A stretch of DNA of 64,000 bases from Bradyrhizobium icense (GCF_001693385.1 NZ_CP016428.1:7802001-7866000); one strand, 5' to 3'; positions 17,224 to 26,540 are shown, counted from the stretch's first letter. A program made the numbers and translations. The notes: a model not told the origin generated them from the sequence alone.

Positions 17224-18045
17224 TCAACCGAACCGGCCGGTGATGTAGTCCTGGGTACGTCGATCGCGCGGCGAGGTGAAGATCTTGTTGGTATCGTCAA
17301 ATTCGACCAGCTCGCCCAGATACATGAAAGCGGTCTTGTCGGATACGCGCGCCGCCTGCTGCATGTTATGGGTGACGATGGCGATGGTGTAGTCCTCCGA
17401 TAGCTCCTGGATCAGCTCCTCGATCTTGGCGGTCGAGATCGGGTCGAGCGCCGAGCAGGGTTCGTCGAACAGGATCACCTCAGGCCTGACCGCAACGGTG
17501 CGCGCGATGCAGAGCCGCTGCTGCTGGCCGCCGGAGAGCGAGAGGCCGGAAGCGTTGAGCTTGTCCTTGACCTCGTTCCACAGCGCGCCGCCGCGCAACG
17601 CCTTCTCGACCCGGCCGTCCATCTCGGACCTCGATATCTTCTCGTAGAGGCGGATGCCGAAGGCAATGTTCTCATAGATCGTCATCGGGAACGGCGTCGG
17701 TTTCTGGAACACCATGCCAACGCGGGCCCGCAGCAGATTGAGATCGAGCTTGGGGTCGAGGATGTTGGTCTGGTCCAGCAAGAGCTGACCGGTCGCGCGC
17801 TGACCCGGATAGAGATCGTACATCCGGTTGAATATCCGCAGCAATGTGGATTTGCCACAGCCGGACGGGCCGATAAAGGCGGTGACGCGATGCGTGCCGA
17901 GCGTCAGGTTGATGTTCTTCAGCGCGTGGTGTTCGCCATAGTAGAAGTTCAGTCCACGGGCAGTCACCTTTGGTGCGGCCTCGGGCAGTGGCGTCTGGGG
18001 AATAGGCCCGCTCGCGTTACTCACGGATACGGAGATGTCGGTCAT
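17224..18045 (-). CDS. pstB: phosphate ABC transporter ATP-binding protein PstB
   Basis: A 273-residue ATPase with Walker [13 protein letters not shown]-loop [15 protein letters not shown], signature [17 protein letters not shown] and Walker [14 protein letters not shown], with PstB-specific sequence around them. Its ATG overlaps the end of pstA by four bases. It energises high-affinity phosphate uptake at the inner membrane. Confidence 0.97.
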   Translation of the reverse strand: MTDISVSVSNASGPIPQTPLPEAAPKVTARGLNFYYGEHHALKNINLTLGTHRVTAFIGPSGCGKSTLLRIFNRMYDLYPGQRATGQLLLDQTNILDPKLDLNLLRARVGMVFQKPTPFPMTIYENIAFGIRLYEKISRSEMDGRVEKALRGGALWNEVKDKLNASGLSLSGGQQQRLCIARTVAVRPEVILFDEPCSALDPISTAKIEELIQELSEDYTIAIVTHNMQQAARVSDKTAFMYLGELVEFDDTNKIFTSPRDRRTQDYITGRFG

Positions 18046-18887
18046 TTGGATTTCCTCTCGGCGCCAAGGATGCGCGCGCCAATATTCAGGGCCAACACGG
18101 TGAGCGTGATCAGAAGCGCCCCGCTCCAGGCGAGCTGCTTCCAGTAGACATAGGGGCTCTGGACGAAGTTGTTGATGGTGACCGGCAGGTTCGCCATCGT
18201 CTTGGTCAGGTCCAGGCTGAAGAACTGATTTGAGAGCGCGGTGAACAACAGCGGCGCGGTTTCACCGGCGACGCGGGCGGTGGCGAGCAAGACGCCGGTG
18301 ATCAGGCCGGCGCGCGCGGCGCGGTAGGCGATCCGCCGGATCACCAGCGAGCGCGGCAGGCCGAGCGCGGACGCCGCCTCGCGCAGCGGATTGGGCACCA
18401 GTCCCAGCATGTCCTCGGTGGTGCGCACCACCACGGGGATCACGATCACGGCCAGCGCCAGGCAGCCGGCAAAGGCCGAGAAGCCGCCCATCGGCACCAC
18501 GATGGCGCCGTAGATGAACAGACCGATGATGATCGACGGCGCGCTCAAGAGGATGTCATTGATGAAGCGGATCACCGAAGTGAGCTTGTCGTGCTTGCCG
18601 TACTCGGCGAGATAGGTTCCCGCGAACAGGCCGAGCGGCGCGCCGATGCCGACCCCGATCACGGTCATGATGATCGAGCCGATGATGGCGTTACGCAGGC
18701 CGCCGTCGGTCGATCCCGGCGGCGGCGTGTCCTGCGCGAAGACAGCGAGATTGAGGCCGGCAAGGCCGTTGTAGAACAGCGTGAACAGGATCAGCGCCAG
18801 CCAGGTCACGCCGAACAGCGCCGCGGCGAGACACAGCATCCGGATGATGACGTCGTTGCGGCGGCGCGATGCGTAGATCGGGTTCAT
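18042..18887 (-). CDS. pstA: phosphate ABC transporter permease PstA
   Basis: A 281-residue inner-membrane permease with six predicted helices. The EAA-loop sequence ([51 protein letters not shown]) is typical of PstA. One base separates it from the pstC stop codon. It pairs with PstC to form the phosphate channel. Confidence 0.95.
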   Translation of the reverse strand: MNPIYASRRRNDVIIRMLCLAAALFGVTWLALILFTLFYNGLAGLNLAVFAQDTPPPGSTDGGLRNAIIGSIIMTVIGVGIGAPLGLFAGTYLAEYGKHDKLTSVIRFINDILLSAPSIIIGLFIYGAIVVPMGGFSAFAGCLALAVIVIPVVVRTTEDMLGLVPNPLREAASALGLPRSLVIRRIAYRAARAGLITGVLLATARVAGETAPLLFTALSNQFFSLDLTKTMANLPVTINNFVQSPYVYWKQLAWSGALLITLTVLALNIGARILGAERKSK

Positions 18888-18888
18888 C

Positions 18889-19887
18889 TCAGTTCCCCGC
18901 TTTCTTTTCCAGCCGCATCAGCATCAACCGCGCGGCCGCGAGCACGCAGAAGGTCAGCACGAACAGCAGCAGCCCGAGCAGGATCAGGCCCGACTGGTGT
19001 AACCCGTCGCTCTCGGCGAATTCGGAGGCGATCGCGGCCGAGATCGTGGTGCCCGGCGCGAAGATCGAGGACTGGATCTTGAACGAATTGCCGATGATGA
19101 AGGTCACCGCCATGGTCTCGCCGAGCGCACGGCCGAGCGCCAGCATGATGCCGCCGATTACGCCGACGCGCGTATAGGGAATGACGACGTTGCGGACGAC
19201 TTCCCAGGTGGTGCAGCCGACGCCGTAAGCCGCCTCCTTCAAGACCGGCGGCACCGTCTTGAAGACGTCGACCGAGATCGCGGTGATGAAGGGCAGCACC
19301 ATGATGGCGAGGATCAGCGAGGCGTTGAACAGGCTGAGATAGGACGGCGGACCTGCGAAGATCGTGCCCAACACGGGGACGCCGTCGAACAGGTTGATCA
19401 TGAACGGCTGGAAGGTATTCGCCAGGAACGGGCCCAGCACGAAGAAGCCCCACATGCCGTAGATGATCGACGGGATTCCGGCGAGCAGTTCGATTGCAAG
19501 GCCGATGGGACGGCGCAGCCAGAGCGGGCAGATCTCGGTGAGGAACACCGCGATGCCGAGCCCGACCGGAATGGCGATCGCCATGGCGATCACGGAGGTG
19601 ATCAGCGTGCCGTAGACCGGGCCGAGCGCGCCCAGTACCGGCGGGTCGGCCGACGGTGCCCAGCGCTGCGTCCAGAGGAAGGCCGCGCCATATTCCTGGA
19701 TCGCCGGCCAGGCGCCGATGATCAGCGAAACGATGATACCGCCCAGGATGAGGAGCACCGAGATCGCGCAGGCGCGCGTGACCCAGTAGAAAGTGATATC
19801 GCCAAGCTTGAAAGCGCTGAGGGCCCTGGCGCGATCGTAGGGTCCGGCAGCTTCCATCACGTCGCTTTCAACCGCCATCTCTGCCAC
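18889..19887 (-). CDS. pstC: phosphate ABC transporter permease PstC
   Basis: A 332-residue permease with six or seven membrane helices, including the EAA-like region [56 protein letters not shown] start at 19887 is preferred because AGGGGA stands about six bases before it; an in-frame ATG follows three codons later. It is separated from pstS by 186 bases that contain hairpin-rich sequence, a common arrangement that allows more PstS than PstC to be made. Confidence 0.94.
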   Translation of the reverse strand: MAEMAVESDVMEAAGPYDRARALSAFKLGDITFYWVTRACAISVLLILGGIIVSLIIGAWPAIQEYGAAFLWTQRWAPSADPPVLGALGPVYGTLITSVIAMAIAIPVGLGIAVFLTEICPLWLRRPIGLAIELLAGIPSIIYGMWGFFVLGPFLANTFQPFMINLFDGVPVLGTIFAGPPSYLSLFNASLILAIMVLPFITAISVDVFKTVPPVLKEAAYGVGCTTWEVVRNVVIPYTRVGVIGGIMLALGRALGETMAVTFIIGNSFKIQSSIFAPGTTISAAIASEFAESDGLHQSGLILLGLLLFVLTFCVLAAARLMLMRLEKKAGN

Positions 19888-20073
19888 GCTGGTCCCCTGT
19901 ACTTTTATCTGATCCGGTTCGATCCGTCTCGTGCCCCGGATGCGGCCGCAGCGCGCTTGCGGTGCGCTGCTATTCCGAGGCCTATTCTTCTTGATTGGTT
20001 TGATTGGCCGCCAGTGAGTCCCGGCGCTGCGGCGCAGCGCAAAGAGCGCTGCACCGCGTCGGGATAAGAGACC

Positions 20074-21084
20074 TCAGCTCTTGATCTCGGAGGTCCAAGT
20101 CTTCTCGATCTGCTTGACGACCGAGCCCGGCATCGGGATGTAATCGAGTTCTTCGGCCATCTTGTCGCCCTTCTCGAACGCCCACTTGAAGAACTTGAGG
20201 GCTTCCTGCGACGCGGCCTTGTCGGTCGCTGCCTTGTGCATCAGGATGAAGGTCGCACCCGTGATCGGCCAGGACGCCTCGCCCGGCTGGTCGGTCAGGA
20301 TCACATAGTAGTTCTTGGCACCAGCCCAGTCAGCGTTGCCGGCTGCGGCCTGGAACGCAGCGATGGTCGGCTGCACGGTCTTGCCGGCCTTGTTGATCAT
20401 CGCGCCATAGGTCAGCTTGTTCTGCTTGGCGTAGGCGTACTCGACGTAGCCGATCGAGTTCTTGGTCTGGCTGACGTTGCCGGCAACGCCTTCGTTGCCC
20501 TTGGCACCAACGCCCGTCGGCCATTCGACAGCGGTGCCGGAGCCGGCTTTCGTCTTCCATTCCGCATTCGCCTTGGAGAGATAGTCGGTCCAGAGGAACG
20601 TCGTGCCCGATCCATCGGAGCGGCGAACCACTGTGATGGCCTCGCTCGGCAGTTTCACTTTGGGATTGAGCTTGGCGATCGCGGGATCGTCCCATTTCTT
20701 GACCTTGCCGAGATAGATGTCGCCGAGCAGTTCGCCCGAGAACACCAGTTCACCCGGCTTGATGCCTTCGAGATTGACGACCGGCACCAGGGCGCCCATC
20801 GCCTGTGGCCACTGGATCATGCCCTCCTTCTCAAGCTGCTCCGGCTTGAGCGGCATGTCGCTGGCGCCGAACGTCACGGTCTTGGCCACAATCTGTTTGA
20901 TGCCGGCGCCGGAGCCGATCGACTGGTAGTTCAGACCGTTGCCAGTCTCCTTCTTGTAGGCGTCGGCCCACTTCGAATAGAGCGGGAACGGGAAGGTGGC
21001 GCCCGCGCCGGTGATGTCGGCGGCGAAGGCCGAGGTCGATGCGGCGAGCAAGCCGGCAGCGACGATTGTCCTGACGAAATTCAT
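20074..21084 (-). CDS. pstS: phosphate ABC transporter substrate-binding protein PstS
   Basis: A 336-residue periplasmic phosphate-binding protein. The signal peptide (MNFVRTIVAAGLLAASTSAFA) is followed by ADITGAGATFPFPLYSKWADAYKKETG and SIGSGAGIKQI, and the phosphate-binding region RSDGSGTTFLWTDYLSK is present. ATG 21084 is chosen for the signal peptide. A Pho box lies about 95 bases upstream, so it should be induced at low phosphate through PhoB. In related genomes phoR normally lies directly upstream; here a copper island intervenes. Confidence 0.96.
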   Translation of the reverse strand: MNFVRTIVAAGLLAASTSAFAADITGAGATFPFPLYSKWADAYKKETGNGLNYQSIGSGAGIKQIVAKTVTFGASDMPLKPEQLEKEGMIQWPQAMGALVPVVNLEGIKPGELVFSGELLGDIYLGKVKKWDDPAIAKLNPKVKLPSEAITVVRRSDGSGTTFLWTDYLSKANAEWKTKAGSGTAVEWPTGVGAKGNEGVAGNVSQTKNSIGYVEYAYAKQNKLTYGAMINKAGKTVQPTIAAFQAAAGNADWAGAKNYYVILTDQPGEASWPITGATFILMHKAATDKAASQEALKFFKWAFEKGDKMAEELDYIPMPGSVVKQIEKTWTSEIKS

Positions 21085-21179
21085 GGTTGATCTCCATATC
21101 CTGAGCGAAGCGCCGTTGCGCCCGATCGCGCTCATGCCGCCCGTGTAGGCGCGGTCGATAGAGCTTTTACGAAGGTTCG

Positions 21180-21199
21180 ATGACAGTTGGATGACAGGC
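21180..21199 (-). promoter_or_regulatory. Pho box upstream of pstS
   Basis: On the minus strand the sequence is CTGTCAT-CCAA-CTGTCATCG: two direct repeats spaced 11 bases apart, matching the alphaproteobacterial PhoB site CTGTCAT-N4-CTGTCAT. It sits about 95 bases upstream of the pstS start, the expected distance for PhoB activation. Confidence 0.85.
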
Positions 21200-21223
21200 G
21201 CAACCAATTGAAATCGCTTGCCT

Positions 21224-21655
21224 TTATTCCGATGCCGGGGGCTTCGCCGGGGGAAAACAGGCGGTGAAGGGGGCACCGTTTTTTGGCACGCTTTCGATCA
21301 ACAGCCGGCCGCGATGGCGGTTAAGAATGTGTTTCACCAGGGATAAGCCGAGCCCGGTTCCACCCTGCGCGCGGCTATCGCCGACGTCGACCCGATAGAA
21401 GCGCTCGGTCAGCCGCGGCAGGTGTTCCGGCGCAATGCCGGGGCCGAAATCGCGGACCATGACGCGGACTTCCGGCGCGCGCTCGCCCGAACCGATCTGG
21501 CTCAGCGAGACGATTACCTTCCCGCCGGACGCGCCATATTTGAGCGCGTTCTCGATCAGGTTCTCGAACAGCCGCAACAGTTCCTCGCGATCGCCTGCAA
21601 TCGCGACCGGCATGTCCGGCAGGTCGATCTCGATCGCGACCTGGCGCTCCCTTGC
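21224..21655 (-). pseudogene. duplicated 3' end of phoR (PhoR ATPase-domain fragment)
   Basis: This stretch aligns without gaps (constant offset of 6415 bases) with the last 432 bases of the intact phoR at 27639-28070. By eye there are about 10 differences in 420 bases, so roughly 97-98% identity. It encodes only PhoR residues 291 to the end (N-box ENLIENALKYG, G-boxes DFGPGIAPEHL and GGTGLGLSLVKHI) and lacks the sensor and histidine domains and a start. Together with the intact copy it brackets the copper island, so it marks how the island entered. It should not make a working kinase. Confidence 0.9.
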
Positions 21656-21694
21656 GAGATTGCGAAGCGGATTGTTCGCTGTTAGCCTGTAAAT

Positions 21695-22057
21695 ATGCGC
21701 GTGACGGCCCAGTTGTTTCCGTTGCTGTTGATGGTCGCCGCACTCACTCTGCCGGTGGCCGCACGGGCTAGCGTGTCAACTGAGGCCCGCATTGAAGCGT
21801 CAGCCAGTTTCGTAAAACCTGCCGGTCGTCCGAACCCCAAGCACATGGTGGCACCTTGCCATGAGTGCTGGATGAAGGCCTGCGGCTCATATGCTGCTTG
21901 CGGCCTTTGCTGCGGTGCGGCGAGTGCCATCCTCCCCTCTGCGAGCGTGCTTGGATTGATAGGCCCGCGAGTGATAGCTCCCTCACCGATTCCGGACATT
22001 CGAGATCACCACGGCCCTCCGGACCCGTATCCTCCCAGACCCACCGCCTTCAGTTGA
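21695..22057 (+). CDS. small exported Cys-motif/Pro-tail protein (CutF-like), copy A
   Basis: A 120-residue protein with an N-terminal signal sequence (residues 1-24). A cysteine cluster follows (Cys55, 58, 63, 69, 72, 73, containing both C-x-x-C and C-x3-C), and the tail PPDPYPPRP (residues 108-116) is proline-rich. It shares the AAC-x(2-3)-C pattern and the same tail with the protein at 23392, so the two are paralogs. A hairpin (22088-22096 with 22115-22123) lies shortly after the stop. This resembles CutF-like nascent copper sensors, which stall through a C-terminal proline motif. The next gene is a protease, not an oxidase. No clear ribosome site is visible. Function is inferred. Confidence 0.65.
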   Translation: MRVTAQLFPLLLMVAALTLPVAARASVSTEARIEASASFVKPAGRPNPKHMVAPCHECWMKACGSYAACGLCCGAASAILPSASVLGLIGPRVIAPSPIPDIRDHHGPPDPYPPRPTAFS

Positions 22058-22087
22058 GGTGGCCGCAGTCGCAGCTGCCTCGCACTG

Positions 22088-22123
22088 TGCCGTCACGTGC
22101 CTGATCTCGAGCGTGTGACGGCA
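22088..22123 (+). promoter_or_regulatory. RNA hairpin after the copy A stop codon
   Basis: TGCCGTCAC (22088-22096) pairs perfectly with GTGACGGCA (22115-22123). It begins 30 bases after the stop of the small Cys-motif gene and has no T-run, so a regulatory or processing role fits better than termination. Confidence 0.5.
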
Positions 22124-22273
22124 ACCGGCAGAGAGCGACCCGTCGGAGGTCCTCAATCTTCCCGGTCTGCTGACGACGGGGATCCTCAAAGCGCAGTCGC
22201 TTGGATCGGCGGGTAGCCGAAACTGCCATCGTTTTTGGAGGCATTGCGCTGCCTAATTTTCGGGGAGGGGACC

Positions 22274-23149
22274 ATGATGCAGGCTACGCAAATTTTCATA
22301 GCCGTCGGAAGTTGGGCGATTCTGGCAACCGCTACGCTAGTCATCGCGACCACCGGCCCGCCAAGCGTCGGCGATCCCCAATCAATCCCTGCCAACGGAG
22401 AGGAGGCGCCTCAGGGCACCAATGTTGATCCCCGCCGTATTGTCGATGCGCGGCTGCCGCCCTACGCAGCAGTTGGCAGGTTCAAAGGCACGATGGGCTG
22501 CACGGCCGCCATAGTTCTTCATCCGAGGATCATCGTCACTGCAGCTCACTGCGTCACTCACAGAGATGGCTCGGTCAAACAGTCCAACTTGTCTTTTCGG
22601 TTAGGCTATCAGGCGGAAACCGCTCTTGGCGATTTTCAAGCGACCGTAGCGACCATCGGATCGATACAGAGCTTCAGGCGACAATCCGTCCACGATGCCT
22701 CGCGAGATTGGGCGATTCTCGTTCTTGATCGGGCGCCGGCGGGCGTCCACCCGTTTCTCTTGAGCTCTTATTCCGTTGCAAGCCTGAAATCGCTCGAGCA
22801 GCAAATCCTGATGCCGAGTTACTCAAACGATATCGGCGATGCGGAGGTTCTAAGCGTCGATCCGGCGTGCACCGTTCGTGACTTGGTTTGGCACGCACTC
22901 ATTCACGACTGCAAGGCACGGTACGGCTCATCTGGGGCTCCGCTGCTGGTACGAGATCGAGATGGACCTTGGTACGCAGTTGTCGGCATCCATACTGGCT
23001 CAATGTTCGCTAGTGACGAAGACGGCCACGTCGCGAAATTTATTGGAAATCGGGCCATCGCTGCCTCGATGTTCGCGGAGGCCGTGGTTGCGCTCTCGCG
23101 ACGCCTGGATGCCGATGCTGTACCTGACGTCGGCTCGGCTGCATACTGA
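22274..23149 (+). CDS. exported trypsin/V8-like serine protease
   Basis: A 291-residue protein with an N-terminal hydrophobic signal (residues 5-27). The chymotrypsin-fold triad is visible: His in IVTAAHCVTH, Asp in SRDWAILVLD, and Ser in YGSSGAPLLV. The ATG at 22274 follows a GGGGAGGGGACC purine-rich ribosome site. Base composition looks lower in GC than the flanking pst and phoR genes. It lies between the two small Cys-motif proteins in the copper island. Target unknown; periplasmic quality control is one possibility. Confidence 0.8.
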   Translation: MMQATQIFIAVGSWAILATATLVIATTGPPSVGDPQSIPANGEEAPQGTNVDPRRIVDARLPPYAAVGRFKGTMGCTAAIVLHPRIIVTAAHCVTHRDGSVKQSNLSFRLGYQAETALGDFQATVATIGSIQSFRRQSVHDASRDWAILVLDRAPAGVHPFLLSSYSVASLKSLEQQILMPSYSNDIGDAEVLSVDPACTVRDLVWHALIHDCKARYGSSGAPLLVRDRDGPWYAVVGIHTGSMFASDEDGHVAKFIGNRAIAASMFAEAVVALSRRLDADAVPDVGSAAY

Positions 23150-23391
23150 TAGACCGAATGAAGCTGAAACGCCGCCAATTCGAAAGTGAAGACCATGACA
23201 AGCGACCAGCCGATCAACTTGCCCAGGGCGCGCACCTCCACGAGCGTCCGTCTGCGCGATACCGCACCGATTATGCTGGAGCGCGCCGCCGTCACAATCC
23301 CGTGAGCCGAGGGCTCGGAGATGGAACAGGCATTCTGATACATCGTCCTGTCGGCCTAGCTTTTGGCCCAGCCAATCGCTATTTTGGCTGC

Positions 23392-23739
23392 ATGGCGAAG
23401 AAGGTCCGCCGCATCATGACGCTGTTGCTGGCCATCACGTTTATCGTGGGGCTGGTCCCTCATGGCATGCGCGCCGCGGATGCGGACCTGAAGATGGTCA
23501 TGGCTGCCGCCACCGACATGCCGATGTCAGGTGAGTGCGATCGTTGCGGCGATGATCAGGGGGCAATGACGGCAGCAGCATGCTCCGCCTACTGCGGCAG
23601 TTTTGCAGCCTTGCCCCTGATCGGAACGTTGTTTGAGCCGTCATCGGTCGAAACGGTGGGAGATTTGCCCGGACTAACTTCCGCCGGACATACAATTCCA
23701 CCCGATCCCTACCCTCCCAGGCCTGCCATCCTGAGCTGA
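23392..23739 (+). CDS. small exported Cys-motif/Pro-tail protein (CutF-like), copy B, upstream of multicopper oxidase
   Basis: A 115-residue protein starting MAKKVRRIMTLLLAITFIVG, a strong export signal. It has C-x-x-C (Cys49, 52) and C-x3-C (Cys64, 68), a Met-rich segment (residues 35-46) and the tail PPDPYPPRPAILS. In Rhodobacter capsulatus, CutF binds copper through C-x3-C during co-translational export and stalls at a C-terminal proline motif, which opens an mRNA hairpin that hides the start site of the oxidase CutO. Here a 9-bp hairpin begins three bases after the stop and the oxidase follows 127 bases downstream. The architecture is seen; the mechanism is inferred by analogy. Confidence 0.72.
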   Translation: MAKKVRRIMTLLLAITFIVGLVPHGMRAADADLKMVMAAATDMPMSGECDRCGDDQGAMTAAACSAYCGSFAALPLIGTLFEPSSVETVGDLPGLTSAGHTIPPDPYPPRPAILS

Positions 23740-23741
23740 GG

Positions 23742-23764
23742 CACGTCGCCGGCCCGGCGATGTG
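23742..23764 (+). promoter_or_regulatory. RNA hairpin between CutF-like gene and multicopper oxidase
   Basis: CACGTCGCC (23742-23750) pairs with GGCGATGTG (23756-23764) through a five-base loop (one G-U pair). It starts three bases after the stop codon at 23737-23739. GGCACGT (23740-23746) could alternatively pair with ACGTGCC (23830-23836), nearer the oxidase start, so two structures compete. Confidence 0.6.
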
Positions 23765-23866
23765 ATCCTCTCGCGCGCGTGATGCTGATAGCGTCGCAAG
23801 CGTGTCGAACGCACGTAGGCTTCATGGCCACGTGCCGCGAATCAACGCACAGGATCGGTTTTCGAA

Positions 23867-25297
23867 ATGCACTCTCATTCGGGTCCGGCGATCAGCCGCC
23901 GCGCACTCCTCATTGGCGGCACCGTGCTCGCTACGACAACCTCGTTGGCGCGTGTCGCACGCGCTGCACCGGCAGAACCGAACGTGATCGAGCTCACCGC
24001 CGCACCTGGTCGAGCACCGATCGTCGGCGCGCCTTATCCGCCCACGGATGTCTGGTGCTATGGGAATCGCATTCCCGGTCCGGAAATCCGGGTGCGCCAG
24101 GGCGAGCGCGTTCGCGTTGTCGTCCGGAACCAACTGCCGGAAGACACGACCGTGCATTGGCACGGCATCCGTCTACCGAATTCCATGGATGGCGTTCCTG
24201 GTCTCACGCAACCGCCGATCAAACCCGGCGAAAGCTTCACCTACGAATTCACGCCGCCCGATGCCGGGACGTTCTGGTACCACCCGCATGCTGACAGTCT
24301 GCGGCAACTCGGGCGGGGTATGGCGGGTGCCTTCATCGTCGAGGAGCCGACAGCGGTATCCGCTGATCGCGATCTTGTCTGGATGCTGTCGGACTGGCGC
24401 TTGACATCCGAAGCGCAAATCGCAGCCGGCTTTGGTAACGCGATGGAGGCGGCGATGTCGGGCCGCGTCGGCAACACGGTAACTCTCAATGGGGCCATAA
24501 CAGACGAGGTGCCGGTGCGCGCGGGCGAGCGCGTACGACTGCGTCTCGTGAACAGTTCACTGGCGCGAATTATGTCGCTCCGTTTCGAGGGTCACCGTCC
24601 GGCGATCGTGGCGATCGACGGCCAGCCCTGCGATCCCCACGAGCCCGAACGCGGCCGTGTCGTGCTTGGTCCGGCGATGCGCATCGATCTCATGATCGAC
24701 ATGCAAGGCGAACCGGGACGGCGCTACCGGGTCATCGACGATTTTTACGAGGGGCTTTCCTACTGGCTCACGCAGCTCGTCTACGAAGACAAGCCACCGC
24801 TCCGCGCCCATCATCTCGAACCTTCGCCTTCCCTTCCGCGCAATCCTTTACCGGAACCGGATTTGGCCGCTGCGGAGCGCCGCGAATTGCGATTGCAAGG
24901 CGGCATGATGGGCGGCGGGGGCATGATGGGAATGGGCGGCATGCAGGGCATGTCGCACGGCGCGAGCTGGGCCATTAACGGCACGTCCATGACCGGCGAT
25001 GGCCACGCGGACATGCCGCCGCTGCTGACGCTCCAGCTTGGCCGAAGCTACGTGCTGATCATCCGCAACCAAACGGCCTGGTGGCATCCGATGCATCTAC
25101 ACGGCCACAGCTTTCGGGTGATGACCCGCAATGGAACGGCAGCCCCTCATCGGCAATGGGCCGATACCGTTCTCGTACCGCCAAAGGAATCTGTCGAGGT
25201 CGCTTTCGTGGCAGACAATCCCGGCGACTGGATGATGCACTGCCACGTCACCGACCATCAGGTCTCGGGCATGATGACAGTGCTGCGCGTTGTATGA
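23867..25297 (+). CDS. Tat-exported multicopper oxidase (CopA/CueO/CutO-like)
   Basis: A 476-residue three-domain oxidase. The twin-arginine signal SRRALLIGG (residues 10-18) indicates export in folded form. Copper ligands are complete: HWHG (about 95-98), FWYHPHADS, HPMHLHGHSF (about 406-415) and HCHVTDHQ. A Met-rich loop (GGMMGGGGMMGMGGMQGM, about residues 346-364) resembles the substrate Cu(I) site of CueO-type enzymes. It would oxidise Cu(I) in the periplasm. The ATG has only a weak ribosome site (AGGA 12 bases upstream), which fits translation controlled by the upstream CutF-like gene. Confidence 0.92.
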   Translation: MHSHSGPAISRRALLIGGTVLATTTSLARVARAAPAEPNVIELTAAPGRAPIVGAPYPPTDVWCYGNRIPGPEIRVRQGERVRVVVRNQLPEDTTVHWHGIRLPNSMDGVPGLTQPPIKPGESFTYEFTPPDAGTFWYHPHADSLRQLGRGMAGAFIVEEPTAVSADRDLVWMLSDWRLTSEAQIAAGFGNAMEAAMSGRVGNTVTLNGAITDEVPVRAGERVRLRLVNSSLARIMSLRFEGHRPAIVAIDGQPCDPHEPERGRVVLGPAMRIDLMIDMQGEPGRRYRVIDDFYEGLSYWLTQLVYEDKPPLRAHHLEPSPSLPRNPLPEPDLAAAERRELRLQGGMMGGGGMMGMGGMQGMSHGASWAINGTSMTGDGHADMPPLLTLQLGRSYVLIIRNQTAWWHPMHLHGHSFRVMTRNGTAAPHRQWADTVLVPPKESVEVAFVADNPGDWMMHCHVTDHQVSGMMTVLRVV

Positions 25298-25323
25298 GCA
25301 TTCCACCTGTAAAGGAGAATGAA

Positions 25324-25767
25324 ATGAACCGACGAAGTTTCTGCCTTGGCGCCACACTCGCGATGCTGGTGCTGCCGCTGCCGACATTAGCTGAGCCGAC
25401 CCGGGCGACGTTGTACAAGAACCCGCAATGCAGTTGCTGTGAGGGGTATGCTGCATACCTTCGGCAGCATGGCTTCACCGTCGACGTGAAGCCAACCAAC
25501 GATCTCGCCGAGATCAGCAGCAAAGCCGGTGTCCCCGAAAAATTCCAGGGCTGCCACTCGATGTTCGTCGACGGCTACGTGATCGACGGACATGTCCCGG
25601 TGAACACGATCCGGAAGCTGCTGTCGGAGCAGCCGGCCATCGCCGGAATCACCCTTCCCGGCATGCCGGAGGGATCTCCAGGCATGACCGGCTTCAAACA
25701 TGGGCCCTTCACGATTTACGCGGTCACCAGGGGTGGCGCGCCACCAAAGATCTACGCCACGGAATAA
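25324..25767 (+). CDS. DUF411 family exported metal-binding protein
   Basis: A 147-residue protein with a signal peptide (RRSFCLGATLAMLVLPLPTLA) and the DUF411 core: YKNPQCSCCEGYAAYLRQHGF with C-x-C-C at about residues 36-39, QGCHSMFVDGYVIDGHVP, and LPGMPEGSPGM. DUF411 proteins are often found with copper resistance genes and probably bind copper in the periplasm. A strong ribosome site (AAAGGAGAATGAA) precedes the ATG. It is 26 bases after the oxidase, almost certainly the same operon. Confidence 0.9.
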   Translation: MNRRSFCLGATLAMLVLPLPTLAEPTRATLYKNPQCSCCEGYAAYLRQHGFTVDVKPTNDLAEISSKAGVPEKFQGCHSMFVDGYVIDGHVPVNTIRKLLSEQPAIAGITLPGMPEGSPGMTGFKHGPFTIYAVTRGGAPPKIYATE

Positions 25768-25869
25768 GGGAAGAAATGCCGATCATCGGATGCCTTCAAC
25801 CACGAGCGAAAATGACATGAACGCCCAGACGACATTCCAACTCTCGATGATGAGGAGCCTGCGGCAGCA

Positions 25870-26526
25870 ATGAACGGCGTCGCTCGCATCGCACTACGTT
25901 CGGCCGCCCGATTGACCGCAGCGGCCGCTGTCGCCTTACTGACCCAACACGGAGCGGCACGGGCGGTACCGCAGAACTTTGTCATGCATCCGGCACCGAA
26001 GGCGGTGCCAGCGGTCACATTCGAAGTTGAAACCGGAGCCAGTCAGAGCCTTGCCGAATTCACGGGGAAGGTTGTCGTCCTCAACATCTGGGCGACCTGG
26101 TGCGTCCCCTGCCGGCTCGAAATGCCGGCTCTCGATCGTCTGCAGTCGATCCTGGGCAGCGATGGTTTCGCGGTGGTGCCCGTTTCGATTGATCGCGGCG
26201 GAATCGAAGCGGTAAAGAAATTCTATGGTGAAATTGCGATCAAGAATCTCCCGATCTACCTCGATGTGTCTGGTCAGGCCGTCCGGCGGCTCGATGCAGT
26301 CGGACTGCCGACCACGCTGATCCTCGATCGCAACGGACAAGAGATTGTTCGCGTCATAGGGCCGGCCGAATGGGACGCGCCTGAGATAACGGAATTCCTG
26401 AAGTCGATCATCGCAAGGAAAGTCGATTCAATCGAGCAGGTTGCCCACAACGACGATCGTCACGAATCAACGCCGGGACTGCTCGCGCGCGGCCTTCGAT
26501 GGCTGAAGGCACTCGTCGCCAAATGA
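25870..26526 (+). CDS. TlpA/ResA-like periplasmic thioredoxin
   Basis: A 218-residue thioredoxin-fold protein with an N-terminal signal (residues 5-32) and the active site WATWCVPCRLEMP (Cys at about 78 and 81), followed by the cis-Pro region GLPTTLILDRNG. TlpA-type proteins keep cysteines of copper chaperones such as SCO reduced during cytochrome oxidase assembly. The SCO gene two positions downstream fits this. An 18-codon reading frame (25817-25873) overlaps its start as ATGA and may help coupling, but it lacks a clear ribosome site. Confidence 0.87.
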   Translation: MNGVARIALRSAARLTAAAAVALLTQHGAARAVPQNFVMHPAPKAVPAVTFEVETGASQSLAEFTGKVVVLNIWATWCVPCRLEMPALDRLQSILGSDGFAVVPVSIDRGGIEAVKKFYGEIAIKNLPIYLDVSGQAVRRLDAVGLPTTLILDRNGQEIVRVIGPAEWDAPEITEFLKSIIARKVDSIEQVAHNDDRHESTPGLLARGLRWLKALVAK

Positions 26527-26540
26527 AGGGAGAAAAGCTC

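Noticed and set aside
19928..19980. CTCGTGCCCCGGATGCGG near the pstC leader as another full inverted-repeat element
   Set aside because: Only one arm resembles the 36171 element; no matching second arm was found, so at most a fragment.
22086..22123. Hairpin after the first small Cys-motif gene as an intrinsic terminator
   Set aside because: The stem is strong but no T-run follows on either strand, so I list it as a regulatory hairpin instead.
23194..23304. 36-codon frame between the protease and the second CutF-like gene
   Set aside because: No ribosome site and no recognisable feature; too short to support as a gene.
25817..25873. 18-codon upstream frame overlapping the TlpA-like start
   Set aside because: The ATGA overlap is neat, but there is no ribosome site before it and no conserved feature, so I mention it only under the TlpA-like gene.
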